A stretch of 64,000 nucleotides of DNA from Anaerobacillus arseniciselenatis (GCF_001865995.1 NZ_MLQQ01000035.1:62001-126000), one strand, 5' to 3'. Counted from the first letter of the stretch, positions 35,909 through 45,031 are shown. A program made the numbers and translations. The notes: generated by a model from the letters alone, not told the origin.

Positions 35909-35980
35909 GATTCTTTATTAGCTTTTTTTTTGTACTTTTACTATACTGTACATAAATAAAAAAGTTAAAGGGTGAATTTT

Positions 35981-36385
35981 GTGGGCTTCAAAGATACATT
36001 AAATAAATTTATTTCCAACCATACAGAAACAAGAGAGAACCATTCCGATGGAGGTTTGAAAACACATTATTATAAAGCGATGAAGGATAAGACATTTAAT
36101 GAACTATTAACGATCTTTCATCAAAGTGAAAATTACGATGTCAAATCGAGTTCTGTTGACCGAGGAGAAATTATTGTTGATGGGAAGGGAAGGAAAAAAC
36201 TATTTATTGTTGCTACTGTCATCATGGTTTCTCCGAATAGAACAGCCATTGATTTTTCAGTAACAACTGAAACGGTACTTCCAACTGATTTTGGATACAG
36301 CTCTAAAGTCATAAAAGAACTTTATCAAAAGATAGGTAAAAATCTTGAATATGTCGGTTCTGGATTAGGGGACCAACTAAGTTAG
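35981..36385 (+). CDS. Conserved-looking cytosolic protein, unknown function
   Basis: A 134-residue soluble protein starting VGFKDTLNKFISNHTETREN. It has no signal or membrane segment; the second half (about 60-130) alternates beta strands (GEIIVDGKGRKKLFIVATVIMVSP, TAIDFSVTTETVLPTDFGYS) with a C-terminal helix. I do not recognise the family; similar cytosolic proteins near nrdR exist in bacilli as far as I recall. Start at GTG 35981, six to seven bases after AAAGGGTG; an in-frame GTG at 35972 overlaps the ribosome site. In B. subtilis speD follows gapB here, so this gene replaces it. Confidence 0.7.
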   Translation: MGFKDTLNKFISNHTETRENHSDGGLKTHYYKAMKDKTFNELLTIFHQSENYDVKSSSVDRGEIIVDGKGRKKLFIVATVIMVSPNRTAIDFSVTTETVLPTDFGYSSKVIKELYQKIGKNLEYVGSGLGDQLS

Positions 36386-36496
36386 TATTTACTCTTGTAT
36401 ATCAAAGAAATTTTTTATATCATTAAAAGGACAAGTTTAATTTGGCTTAAAATAGTTGTTACTAAAACAGTAGCAAAACGATGGAGATGAAACGAT

Positions 36497-36961
36497 ATGC
36501 GTTGTCCAACATGTGATCATAACGGCACTAAAGTTCTTGATTCACGACCGAGTCATGAAGGGCGTTCAATTAGGCGAAGAAGAGAATGTGAATCTTGCAA
36601 TTATCGCTTTACTACTTTTGAAACTGTAGAGGAAATACCACTAATTGTAGTAAAGAAAAACGGAAATCGAGAAGAATTCAGTAAGGATAAAACTCTTCGT
36701 GGTCTCATTCGTGCCTGTGAAAAACGGCCTGTTCCTTTGCAAAAACTTGAAGAAATTGTAGATAAAGTAGAGAGAGATTTAAGGAATGTCGGAACAGCTG
36801 AAGTGAAAAGCGAAGAGGTTGGTGAGGCTGTCATGCAATATTTAGCATCGTGTGATGATGTTGCATACGTACGCTTTGCATCTGTCTATCGTCAATTTAA
36901 AGACATTAGCGTTTTCATCGACGAATTAAAAGATCTATTACAAAAAGAAGAAGTAAAATAA
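36497..36961 (+). CDS. nrdR: Transcriptional repressor NrdR
   Basis: A 154-residue repressor of ribonucleotide reductase genes. An N-terminal zinc ribbon (C3, C6, C31, C34; RCPTCDHNG and CESCNYRF) binds DNA, and an ATP-cone (about 49-139, [20 protein letters not shown]) senses ATP/dATP. GGAGATG precedes the start. It is directly upstream of dnaB-dnaI as in Bacillus, linking dNTP supply with replication initiation. No NrdR box was recognised in the window; its targets are elsewhere. Confidence 0.95.
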   Translation: MRCPTCDHNGTKVLDSRPSHEGRSIRRRRECESCNYRFTTFETVEEIPLIVVKKNGNREEFSKDKTLRGLIRACEKRPVPLQKLEEIVDKVERDLRNVGTAEVKSEEVGEAVMQYLASCDDVAYVRFASVYRQFKDISVFIDELKDLLQKEEVK

Positions 36962-36963
36962 AA

Positions 36964-36999
36964 CCGAGCTTAAGACCTTGTTCTTTGGCTCTTTTTTAT
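36964..36999 (+). terminator. Weak terminator after nrdR
   Basis: CCGAGC and GGCTC flank a 20-base loop and are followed by TTTTTTATTTT. The stem is short, but the T-run is strong. Confidence 0.5.
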
Positions 37000-37004
37000 T
37001 TTAG

Positions 37005-37250
37005 TGAAGAGTGAAGAGTGAAGAGTGAAGAGTGAAGAGTGTTGAGTTTTGAGTTGGTGAAAGTTTTGCTTCGAAGTAATTGGTTTCATCTTATTTTATT
37101 TGTTTGAAGAGTTATTTCCCTATTCTTTTATAAAAGTTCAGCTTTATTGAATTCACTTTAAAAGCAAAGGTAACAATATTTTAATAGATACTTCGAAGCT
37201 CTACTCGCAAGCAACTCAAAACTCAAAACTCAAAACTCAAAACTAAAATT
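37005..37250. repeat. Family C heptad palindrome between nrdR and dnaB, split core
   Basis: Five exact TGAAGAG units, then TGTTGAG and TTTTGAG (37005-37053), are followed by a GCTTCGAAG core (37068-37076). After about 110 bases of unrelated sequence a second ACTTCGAAGC core appears (37190-37199), then four exact CTCAAAA units (37215-37242). The unit length of seven is exact on both sides. The array seems to have been split or to be two fused elements. Confidence 0.85.
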
Positions 37251-37373
37251 AAAACCAAAACTCCTACCGAAATTAAACAGTTATGGTTGTAAAAATTCCG
37301 TTTGTTTTATCTATTATTATCAAAAAAAATGTTAAAATAGATGAATAAATTTTTAAAATAGGTGATGAAAAAA

Positions 37374-38795
37374 ATGGCTTTACATTGGATGCATTTGTTA
37401 CCCGTTGATCGATACATCGTTCGAACGAGTACAGAGATTAACGAATTTGATCGGAAACTCATTACATTATTATATCAGCCTTTAATAGGAGCAATCGCTC
37501 ATAGCCTTTATTTTGCGTTAGCTAGTGAGTTAGAGCGAGATCAATATACATGTGAAGAAACGACCCACAAAACGTTAATGACGATGATGGGAATTCCTTT
37601 AGATAAAATTTACGAGGAGCGAAAAAAGTTAGAAGCTATTGGTCTTCTAAAGGTTTATAAAAAGAAAGAAGAAGATACGGTCACCTATTTATACGAGATA
37701 CAAAAACCATTTTCTCCTCTTGAATTTTTTAAGGACGACGTTTTAAGTGTTTACTTATACAACCGTGTCGGCAAACATCGTTATTTACAACTAAGAGATC
37801 GTTTTACATTAGATAAATTTAATAAAGACAACTTCGATGATACTACTGTTTCTTTTAGTGACGTTTTTACTTCTTTACACCATTCTGAAATTTCGTCTCA
37901 TCAAGGAGAATTATCATCGACCCTAGCAATTGAAGAAGGACAAGAAATAGTCACTCATAAAGACCATTCTTATAAAATATTTGAAGAAACTTTTGATTTT
38001 TCAATGTTAACTGCTCACTTATCAAGCATGATTAACCCAAGAAAGTTATTAACAGATAACGTACGTGATACCATCATTCGGTTAGCCTTTGTTTATCGAA
38101 TGGATCCACTTGAAATGAGTAAAGTAATTCAAGATTCGTTGTTACAAGATGATACTGTTGATATAGATGTATTACGAGAAAAGGTTAAAAACTGGTATCG
38201 GTTTACGCATACTAGTGAGCCACCAGCGTTAGGGTTAAGAACGCACCCAGAACATCTGCGCACGATTGTTGGACGAGCTCCAACAAATGAAGAAGAGGAA
38301 ATGGTTTTACATTACGAAACTGCCTCTCCTTTAACGCTTTTGGAAAGTCGTTCTGATGGTGCAAAAGTTCCGGTAGCTGACGTGAAAATTGTTGAAACGT
38401 TACTTTTAGATTATAAGCTTCTCCCTGGCGTAGCCAATGTCTTGATTGACTTTGTCCTTAAAATGAGCAATATGAAGCTGCCTAAACCGTTAGTAGAAAA
38501 AATCGCAGGGCAATGGGCGCGTAAAAATGTAAAAAACGTTAAAGAGGCAATGGAATTAGCGAAGGCAGAATTTAAAGATCGGAGTCAATGGAATCAAAAA
38601 TCAGATTCTGCACAAGCAAAAGGGAATTCCGTGAAGCGCCAATCTTCAAATCGGTATGTAAAAAAAGATCGTCTACCGAAATGGTTAACTGAGGAGAAAA
38701 AGGATACAAAAGGCGAACAAGATGATGACCTGTCTAAACTTAAAGAAGAGCTTGAAGGAAAAATGAAGCAATTTAAATCACAAAAGGAGGTTTAA
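37374..38795 (+). CDS. dnaB: Replication initiation and membrane attachment protein DnaB
   Basis: A 473-residue Firmicutes-specific helicase-loading protein (not the E. coli DnaB helicase). It acts with DnaD and DnaI to load the replicative helicase at oriC and at restart sites. The N-terminal winged-helix-like DnaB/DnaD domain (about 1-130, RTSTEINEFDRKLITLLYQP), a central DDBH region (about 290-390), and a charged C-terminal tail (about 400-473, K/D/E rich) are seen. Start chosen at the ATG at 37374; GTG/ATG at 37362/37365 are alternatives but overlap AGGTG. Ends just before dnaI. Confidence 0.92.
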   Translation: MALHWMHLLPVDRYIVRTSTEINEFDRKLITLLYQPLIGAIAHSLYFALASELERDQYTCEETTHKTLMTMMGIPLDKIYEERKKLEAIGLLKVYKKKEEDTVTYLYEIQKPFSPLEFFKDDVLSVYLYNRVGKHRYLQLRDRFTLDKFNKDNFDDTTVSFSDVFTSLHHSEISSHQGELSSTLAIEEGQEIVTHKDHSYKIFEETFDFSMLTAHLSSMINPRKLLTDNVRDTIIRLAFVYRMDPLEMSKVIQDSLLQDDTVDIDVLREKVKNWYRFTHTSEPPALGLRTHPEHLRTIVGRAPTNEEEEMVLHYETASPLTLLESRSDGAKVPVADVKIVETLLLDYKLLPGVANVLIDFVLKMSNMKLPKPLVEKIAGQWARKNVKNVKEAMELAKAEFKDRSQWNQKSDSAQAKGNSVKRQSSNRYVKKDRLPKWLTEEKKDTKGEQDDDLSKLKEELEGKMKQFKSQKEV

Positions 38796-38798
38796 ACA

Positions 38799-39734
38799 GT
38801 GGAATCTATTCAAGAAGCGTTAAAAAGAATGCCAACTTCTAATAATATTTTAAATCAATTCGAAAAAATTAAAGAGGAAGTTCTTACTGATAAAACCATC
38901 CAACAATTTATTCAAGCTAATCCAGCTATTGAAGATGCAGAGCTCGATCGTAACATTTCTCGTTTATTTGAATTTCGCAACGAACGAAACAATTGTATAC
39001 GTTGTACAAGCTTACAGTCATGTCCGAATCTAATGAAAGGGTACGAGCCCCAGTTATACACGGAACGAAATAAAATTCTAATTCGTTATAATAAATGTCA
39101 CAAAAAAACGGCAAATGATGAACGAAGCCGTCAGATTGAACTTATTAAAAGTCTTTATGTCCCGAAAGAAATCCTTTCGGCATCGTTTGAAACTCTTCAT
39201 AAAGATAATCGTTCAAGAATTACGGCGATCGCCAAAGCTTTTGAGTTTGCCTCAACAGCAAATCCTGGAGAAACAGGAAACGGTCTTTATTTTCATGGAC
39301 AATTTGGGGTAGGGAAGACGTACATTATGGGCGCGGTAGCTAATTTATTGGCTGACCGGAACATCGCCTCAATGCTAGTTTATACGCCTGACTTTTTCCG
39401 TGAACTAAAAAGTGGCATTCACGATGGCTCTTACATTGAAAAACTTGAAATCGTCAAAAACGCACCTGTACTAATTTTAGACGACCTCGGTGCAGAAACG
39501 ATGTCTAGTTGGATAAGAGATGATATATTAGGAGTTATTTTGCAACATAGAATGCTAGAAAAACTTCCGACGTTATACACTTCAAACTACGATTTTGAGC
39601 TGTTAGAAGAGCACTTAGCTTATTCACAAAAAGGTGGCGTTGAGCAGTTAAAATCGAAGCGGATTATGGAGCGCATCCGACATTTCGCTGAACCTGTTTA
39701 TATTGAAGGAGAAAACCGACGAGGTTCGATGTAA
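38799..39734 (+). CDS. dnaI: Helicase loader DnaI
   Basis: A 311-residue AAA+ ATPase that loads DnaC helicase. The N-terminal helicase-interacting domain has a cysteine cluster (C66, C69, C75, C100, H101) consistent with the zinc site known in DnaI. The AAA+ domain shows Walker A GQFGVGKTYI (167-176) and Walker B APVLILDDLGAE near 225. It starts with GTG; AAAGGAGG lies inside the last dnaB codons and the start is only three bases after that stop, so translation is coupled. Confidence 0.95.
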   Translation: MESIQEALKRMPTSNNILNQFEKIKEEVLTDKTIQQFIQANPAIEDAELDRNISRLFEFRNERNNCIRCTSLQSCPNLMKGYEPQLYTERNKILIRYNKCHKKTANDERSRQIELIKSLYVPKEILSASFETLHKDNRSRITAIAKAFEFASTANPGETGNGLYFHGQFGVGKTYIMGAVANLLADRNIASMLVYTPDFFRELKSGIHDGSYIEKLEIVKNAPVLILDDLGAETMSSWIRDDILGVILQHRMLEKLPTLYTSNYDFELLEEHLAYSQKGGVEQLKSKRIMERIRHFAEPVYIEGENRRGSM

Positions 39735-39925
39735 AATGAAAATTTAAAATGTAAAATTAAAAATGAGTATTAAGAATCGTTACTTATAAACAAGGAATCC
39801 TTAACTAAAAATTATTTATAATTTAACTTTAACTTATTCGAAGAGTAGGAGAAGAATGGTGAAATTGTGAATTTTAAATTGAATTGTAAATTATACATTC
39901 ATCTTCGAAATATGTTAGGATAATA
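39735..39925. repeat. AT-rich heptad repeat after dnaI (family C type)
   Basis: Units AAAATTT, AAAATGT, AAAATTA, AAAATGA (39743-39770) start just after dnaI, and reverse-sense units (AATTTTA, AATTGAA, TTGTAAA, TTATACA) occur at 39868-39900, with TTCGAAG (39837-39843) and CTTCGAA (39903-39909) between and after. This is an AT-rich variant of the heptad palindromes. Confidence 0.5.
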
Positions 39926-39968
39926 ATAGAATTGTGTAGTAGAATATTTATTTTTAATAGAACTGAGT

Positions 39969-40079
39969 GAATTTCATAATTACCAAAATCAAGCCACATC
40001 ACACAATATATAGTTTGCGAATGGTTTTGACGCAACTGTATATTGATCTTTGTGGCGAAAATAATGAATTATGAAATTC
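39969..40079. repeat. Family F inverted-end element, copy 2
   Basis: 111 bp bounded by GAATTTCATAATT and AATTATGAAATTC, as in copy 1. The internal arms (GCCACATCACACAATATATAG against TATATTGATCTTTGTGGC) differ in sequence from copy 1 but again pair with each other, with TTGCG/CGCAA inside. Confidence 0.7.
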
Positions 40080-40174
40080 ATTAAACTATAATGCAAATAA
40101 TAAAATCGCAACTAGCATGTGGTGACGATAATCCGTCATAATGTTTTTTATAAAAGAGAGATGGGGGTTATACG

Positions 40175-41284
40175 ATGACAATTGATCGAATTCTTGAGCG
40201 TGCGCTAAACGGTGAGCGCCTAACGATTGAAGATGCTATATTCTTATATGAAAGCGACGAAGTTGAAAAAATTGGTGCTGCTGCAAATCAAATTATGAAA
40301 AAGTGGCATCCGGAACCGGTGACTACTTTTGTCATTGGCCGTAATGTGAATTACACAAATGTTTGTGATACGTATTGTCGCTTTTGTGCTTTTTATAGAG
40401 CACCAGGAAGTGAAGGCTCATATGTATTAGATGATGAAATGATTTTAGAGAAGATCCAAGAAACTGAAGATGTAAACGGCACGGAAATTTTAATGCAAGG
40501 TGGTACTCATCCAGATCTTCCACTTAGCTATTACACCAATTTATTACGAAAAATTAAAGAGCGTTTTCCAAATATAACGATGCACTCTTTTTCTCCTGCA
40601 GAAGTTTGGAAAATAGTTGAGGTTTCAGGATTAAGTTTAAAAGAAGTGTTACTGCAATTAAAAGAAGCAGGACTTGATTCAATTCCTGGTGGCGGGGCTG
40701 AAATCTTAGATGACCGCACAAGGCAAAAAATAAGTAAACAAAAAGGCTCGTGGGAAAAGTGGATCGAATGTATGAAGATGGTGAAAAAAGTAGGCATGCA
40801 TGGGACGGCAACGATGGTAATTGGCTTTGGCGAGTCGTATGAAGAGCGTGCATTACATCTTCAACGAATTCGTGATGCTCAAGATGATGCGAATTGCTTT
40901 TTAGCATTTATTCCATGGACGTTCCAGCCAGATAACACGAACTTAAAAGCTGAAAAAGTAACTCCAGAAGAATATTTAAAGAATTTAGCGATCTCAAGAC
41001 TGTTTTTAGACAACATCCCTAATTTCCAATCTTCATGGGTAACGATGGGACCTGAAATTGGTAAGAAATCACTTTCATACGGATGTAACGACTTTGGAAG
41101 TACAATGATGGAAGAAAATGTTGTTTCTGCTGCAGGTGCGACTCATAAAGTAAACACGAATTTAATTTTACGCCTTATTCGCGAAGCAGGAAAAGTTCCG
41201 GCACAGCGCGATACAAAGTATAATACTCTACATGTCTTTGATGAAGAGGAAAAGACAGATAAAGATTTTGTTATGCAAAATTAA
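40175..41284 (+). CDS. mqnC: Cyclic dehypoxanthinyl futalosine synthase MqnC
   Basis: A 369-residue radical-SAM enzyme of the futalosine route to menaquinone. The iron-sulfur motif CDTYCRFC (C64, C68, C71) and NVNYTNVC lead-in are the family signature; GTEILMQGGTHPDLPL near 107 and GIDSIPGGGAEIL-like residues (LDSIPGGGAEIL near 167) belong to the MqnC/MqnE/CofH group; TWTFQPDNT-like residues (IPWTFQPDNTNL near 249) favour MqnC over MqnE. It is a lone gene between dnaI and ytxC, where B. subtilis has none. AGAGATGGGGG is the ribosome site. It implies other mqn genes elsewhere. Confidence 0.85.
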   Translation: MTIDRILERALNGERLTIEDAIFLYESDEVEKIGAAANQIMKKWHPEPVTTFVIGRNVNYTNVCDTYCRFCAFYRAPGSEGSYVLDDEMILEKIQETEDVNGTEILMQGGTHPDLPLSYYTNLLRKIKERFPNITMHSFSPAEVWKIVEVSGLSLKEVLLQLKEAGLDSIPGGGAEILDDRTRQKISKQKGSWEKWIECMKMVKKVGMHGTATMVIGFGESYEERALHLQRIRDAQDDANCFLAFIPWTFQPDNTNLKAEKVTPEEYLKNLAISRLFLDNIPNFQSSWVTMGPEIGKKSLSYGCNDFGSTMMEENVVSAAGATHKVNTNLILRLIREAGKVPAQRDTKYNTLHVFDEEEKTDKDFVMQN

Positions 41285-41294
41285 TATATATATG

Positions 41295-41341
41295 AAGAGT
41301 TGTGCAGTAAGTGTCTAACACATTTTGCACAACTCTTTTTT
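41295..41341 (+). terminator. Terminator of mqnC
   Basis: AAGAGTTGTGCA pairs with TGCACAACTCTT, followed by T residues. The 19-base loop contains GTGTCTAACAC, close to the core motif of family B repeats. Confidence 0.88.
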
Positions 41342-41472
41342 ATGCTTACGCAATACTGGTTCACTTACTTTTCTTTAATTTCAAACATTTAATCATTTTT
41401 TAAGATAAGCTCCCATATACATGTAAAGAAAAATGGACACTAGTTCGTAGATTGTTGTGGGAGGGGCTTCTA

Positions 41473-42327
41473 TTGATAGAGATATATTTGCAAAATAAGC
41501 TCGATCGGTATAATTTATTTAAAGATTTTAAGTCGGGGCTACATGCCTTTATTAAAAATGGTGTAGTTGAACTTTCGTTAGCAAGTGACAGATTGATCAT
41601 AAAAGTAGAAGAAAACTTTGATTTCGAAGAGACGATAAAGCCCGTGATTTCGGAAATTTTGAAAAGGCATGTCATAGAAACGAAGGAGAAAATCTGGCTT
41701 TTAGATATTGTTAGTAACATCTTTTTTTATGATGACCAGGAAGAGCAAGAACAAATATTAGCGATAGCAAAATCGATTCTTGCTGGTGAGCGGTTAGATC
41801 TTCCTAATGTTTCAAAAGTCTTTGCAACGGAAAAAATTATTTATGGTGCTTTTTCGGAATTTTTATCGCGAGACTGCAAGTTCTGTTACGAGTCATTTTT
41901 AACGTTTCGCTTAAAAAGTTATTTAGACAAACTAATAGATTGTGTTGAAATGTCCATTGATGAATATCAACTTGAACAAGAGTATCAAAATTTAGTTGAA
42001 AGCTTTCGTTATTATATAAAAAAGCGCCCGCCTAAACTAAATTGCGTTCATCTCGTCATCGATAAACGTTTTACTTTTTATGATGAATATTTCCACCTCA
42101 TTACCGATGAGAAGCTTGAGGGCTATTTAGACAGGGAAATTGTTTTTGAAAAGGGTATCCCAATACAAGAAATGGTGATAAGCCCTCTTGTTAGTATTGC
42201 TCCTAAAGAGATACACTTATATAGTGATGAAATCGATCACGGAGTCATTCAATCCATTCAAAATATTTTTCAGGAAAAAGTCAAATTTTATAGTAAAGAT
42301 TCTTTCCATAAAACAGCTGTAAAATAA
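41473..42327 (+). CDS. ytxC: Sporulation protein YtxC family
   Basis: A 284-residue soluble protein without recognised catalytic motif, matching the YtxC family found next to dnaI/thrS in spore formers. Residues 70-170 are strongly helical with cysteines in DCKFCYESF near 138; the C-terminal third has alternating strands (NCVHLVIDKRFTFYDEYFHLI, EIHLYSDEI). A TTG start at 41473 lies seven bases after GGGAGGGG; an in-frame TTG at 41452 precedes that ribosome site and is rejected. Function unknown; homologues are linked to sporulation. Confidence 0.82.
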   Translation: MIEIYLQNKLDRYNLFKDFKSGLHAFIKNGVVELSLASDRLIIKVEENFDFEETIKPVISEILKRHVIETKEKIWLLDIVSNIFFYDDQEEQEQILAIAKSILAGERLDLPNVSKVFATEKIIYGAFSEFLSRDCKFCYESFLTFRLKSYLDKLIDCVEMSIDEYQLEQEYQNLVESFRYYIKKRPPKLNCVHLVIDKRFTFYDEYFHLITDEKLEGYLDREIVFEKGIPIQEMVISPLVSIAPKEIHLYSDEIDHGVIQSIQNIFQEKVKFYSKDSFHKTAVK

Positions 42328-42439
42328 AATTTTAAATGTTGGGTTTAATATACACTTGATTTTCTGTTAAGAAATTCATATAATACGTACATATGATAAT
42401 TAAATCCAACAAAAGTTTTGATGAGGACACGAGTTTTAT

Positions 42440-42850
42440 TTTACGGTTCAAAGAGAGGGAAGTAGTGCTGAGAGCTTCCTAACACGAAAATAATTCTTAC
42501 CACCTCTGAACTTCAGTAGGGAACTAATAGTATCTACTGACGGCTACAACCGTTATTTCTCATGAGCTACTAGGATAGAAGTTCAAAAAGAGGATAACGA
42601 GAGGCGAGAAGGTCGAGGAAGCGTAGCTACGAGCATAAGCTTGCACTCCGTAAGCATATGCACCGCACGAAGGAAAAGTTTTTTCTTTTCCGAGCAACGG
42701 AGCGTATTTTAGTAATACGTGAGTAGCGGAGTAGCAAGCTGACGAAGAGACCGCTGTCTATCGTTACCGCATTTTTTGAACACCCATAGTAGAAATGAGG
42801 GTGGAACCACGAGCACACACTCGTCCCTTTGTAGGGATGGGTGTTTTTTT
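42440..42850 (+). promoter_or_regulatory. T-box riboswitch leader of thrS, unusually long
   Basis: A tRNA-sensing leader controlling thrS. Stem I (GAGAGGGAAGTAGTGCTGAG onward, with a specifier ACC for threonine at about 42499-42501), the conserved T-box AGGGTGGAACCACG (42798-42811), and the terminator pair CACTCGTCCC (42818-42827)/GGGATGGGTG (42834-42843) before seven T residues are visible. Uncharged tRNA-Thr would stabilise the antiterminator. The leader is about 150 bases longer than usual because of an extra folded segment. Confidence 0.88.
42611..42752 (+). repeat. Inserted folded segment inside the thrS T-box
   Basis: GGTC/GACC ends enclose a stem AGCTTGCACTCCG (42638-42650) with CGGAGTAGCAAGCT (42727-42740), plus inner hairpins GGAAAAG/CTTTTCC (42672-42691) and CGTATT/AATACG (42703-42719). 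It sits between Stem I and the antiterminator and is not part of the standard T-box. CGTAGCTACG (42622-42631) is another small palindrome. Confidence 0.6.
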
Positions 42851-42860
42851 GTGTTCGCTG

Positions 42861-42956
42861 TTAATTGGTTAGTGGTTTGTTGGTAGGTAATAAGTCGAAA
42901 GTCGGAAAGTGTCCGCCATCTTCCTTAAATGGTGATGAGGTAGGTCACAATGAGTG
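42861..42956 (+). repeat. Family D tract and degraded family A linker before thrS
   Basis: TAATTGGTTAGTGGTTTGTTGG is followed by GTCGAAAGTCGGAAAG and a linker-like TTAAATGGTGATGAGGTAGG TCACAATGAG, as between other family A units. No complete hairpin is present. Confidence 0.5.
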
Positions 42957-42987
42957 AAATCAAATTTAGAAAGAGGAGTGTTAAAAC

Positions 42988-44898
42988 ATGGAACAAATTA
43001 AAATTACGTTCCCAGATGGAGCGATACGGGAGTACGATAAAGGAGTTACAACTGAAGATATAGCTGCTTCAATTAGCCCAGGGTTAAAGAAAAAAGCGGT
43101 AGCAGGTAAAGTAGATGATAAAGTTGTTGACCTACTTTTACCAATTACAGAAGATTCAGCTGTTGAAATTGTTACACTTGATTCAAAAGAAGGGTTAGAA
43201 GTTTATCGTCATAGTACTGCCCACTTAATGGCACAAGCGATTAAACGACTATACCCTGATGTGAAACTAGGGATTGGACCAGTCATTGAAAATGGCTTCT
43301 ACTATGATATTGATATGGAGCACAATTTAACACCAGAAGATTTACCGGCGATTGAAAAAGAAATGAAAAAAATCATTAATGAAAATTTTAAAATCGAACG
43401 CAAAGTCGTTGTTCGTGAAGAAGCATTACGTATTTACGAAGAACTTGGCGATCATTTAAAAATTGAATTAATTCGTGAGCTTCCAGAAGGTGAAGAAATT
43501 TCAATTTACGAGCAAGGTGAGTTTTTTGATCTTTGCCGTGGACCACATCTTCCGTCAACTAGTAAAATTAAAGCATATAAACTGATGAGCATTGCAGGTG
43601 CATATTGGCGCGGTGATAGCGATAACCAAATGTTGCAAAGAATCTATGGGACAGCTTTCCCGAAACAAGGGGAACTAGATGAATACTTACACTTTATCGA
43701 AGAAGCACAAAAGCGTGACCACCGCAAATTAGGTAAAGAGTTGCAACTGTTTATGTTCTCTGAAGAATCACCAGGGATGCCGTTTTACTTACCGAAAGGG
43801 CAAATTGTTCGTACCGAGTTAGAAGACTTCTCAAGAGAATTGCAACGAAAAGCTGGTTATGATGAAGTTCGTACACCGTTTATGATGAACCAACGTCTTT
43901 GGGAGCAATCAGGTCACTGGGATCATTACCACGAAAATATGTACTTCTCAGAAGTAGATAATACGAAATTTGCAATGAAACCGATGAACTGCCCAGGTCA
44001 TATGATGATTTTCAAAAATGAGCTACATTCTTATCGTGACCTTCCAATACGCATGGCTGAATTTGGACAAGTTCACCGTCACGAATTAAGTGGTGCCTTA
44101 AACGGTATGATCCGTGTTCGTACGTTTACACAGGATGATGCTCACATCTTTGCGACACCGGAGCAAATTGAAAGTGAAATTAAAGAAGTTTTCCACTTAA
44201 TTGATAAGATTTATACAACATTCGGCTTCGAATACTCTGTTGAATTATCGACGCGTCCTGAAAAATCAATGGGTGATGATAAGCTTTGGGATCAAGCAGA
44301 AACAGCACTGCGCAACGTACTCGTAGATCTTGATTTAGATTATCAATTAAATGAAGGTGATGGCGCGTTTTACGGACCGAAAATCGACTTCCACATTAAA
44401 GATGCCTTAAAGCGTAGTCATCAATGTGCAACGATCCAAGTAGATTTCCAAATGCCTGAGAAGTTCGATTTAACATACGTTGACGAAAACAACAATAAAG
44501 TTCCACCGGTTGTTATTCATCGTGCGATTTACGGCTCGATTGATCGTTTCTTCGGAATTTTAGTTGAGCACTTTGCTGGAGCATTTCCAACTTGGTTAGC
44601 TCCTGTACAAGTAGAGATTATCCCAGTAAATGACGTCCACCTTGAGTATGCTAAGCAAGTAAAAGCAAAGCTTCAAGAAGCGGATGTTCGTGTTCATATT
44701 GACACTCGAAACGAAAAAATGGGCTATAAAATTCGCGAGGCACAAATGCAAAAAACACCATATATTCTCGTGTTAGGTGATAAAGAGCAAGAGGACAATT
44801 CTGTGAATGTTCGTAAATATGGGGAACAAAAATCAGAAGCAGTGGGTCTTGAATCGTTTATCTTCAATATTAAAGAAGAAATCACAACAAGAAAATAA
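42988..44898 (+). CDS. thrS: Threonyl-tRNA synthetase
   Basis: A 636-residue class II enzyme. Domains in order: TGS (about 1-63), the editing/SAD domain (about 70-225, with HSTAHLMAQAIKRLYP), the catalytic core (about 240-530) with MNCPGHMMIFKNELHSYRDLP near 333, TFTQDDAHIF, and motif-3-type RAIYGSIDRFFGILVEH near 511, then the anticodon-binding domain (about 535-636). GAAAGAGGAGTG provides the ribosome site. Expression is controlled by the upstream T-box, and a family B hairpin follows. Confidence 0.97.
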   Translation: MEQIKITFPDGAIREYDKGVTTEDIAASISPGLKKKAVAGKVDDKVVDLLLPITEDSAVEIVTLDSKEGLEVYRHSTAHLMAQAIKRLYPDVKLGIGPVIENGFYYDIDMEHNLTPEDLPAIEKEMKKIINENFKIERKVVVREEALRIYEELGDHLKIELIRELPEGEEISIYEQGEFFDLCRGPHLPSTSKIKAYKLMSIAGAYWRGDSDNQMLQRIYGTAFPKQGELDEYLHFIEEAQKRDHRKLGKELQLFMFSEESPGMPFYLPKGQIVRTELEDFSRELQRKAGYDEVRTPFMMNQRLWEQSGHWDHYHENMYFSEVDNTKFAMKPMNCPGHMMIFKNELHSYRDLPIRMAEFGQVHRHELSGALNGMIRVRTFTQDDAHIFATPEQIESEIKEVFHLIDKIYTTFGFEYSVELSTRPEKSMGDDKLWDQAETALRNVLVDLDLDYQLNEGDGAFYGPKIDFHIKDALKRSHQCATIQVDFQMPEKFDLTYVDENNNKVPPVVIHRAIYGSIDRFFGILVEHFAGAFPTWLAPVQVEIIPVNDVHLEYAKQVKAKLQEADVRVHIDTRNEKMGYKIREAQMQKTPYILVLGDKEQEDNSVNVRKYGEQKSEAVGLESFIFNIKEEITTRK

Positions 44899-44903
44899 TA
44901 TAG

Positions 44904-45031
44904 AAAAAGGACTGTCCCATAAGTGTCAGACACCATGTAGAGCTAATTAAATATAGACGTACAAATTTATTAACCGTCTATATTTGGTGCCCAACGGTGT
45001 CTGACACTTTCTTTTGGACAGTCCCTTTTTT
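44904..45031. repeat. Family B nested terminator repeat, copy after thrS
   Basis: Outer arms AAAAAGGACTGTCC and GGACAGTCCCTTTTTT differ from other copies; inside are GTGTCAGACACC, the AATATAGACG/CGTCTATATT hairpin, and GGTGTCTGACAC. It probably terminates thrS. Confidence 0.85.

Noticed and set aside
37005..37250. Heptad arrays as a CRISPR
   Set aside because: Units are 7 bp with no spacers, strand sense flips at a core, and no cas genes are nearby.
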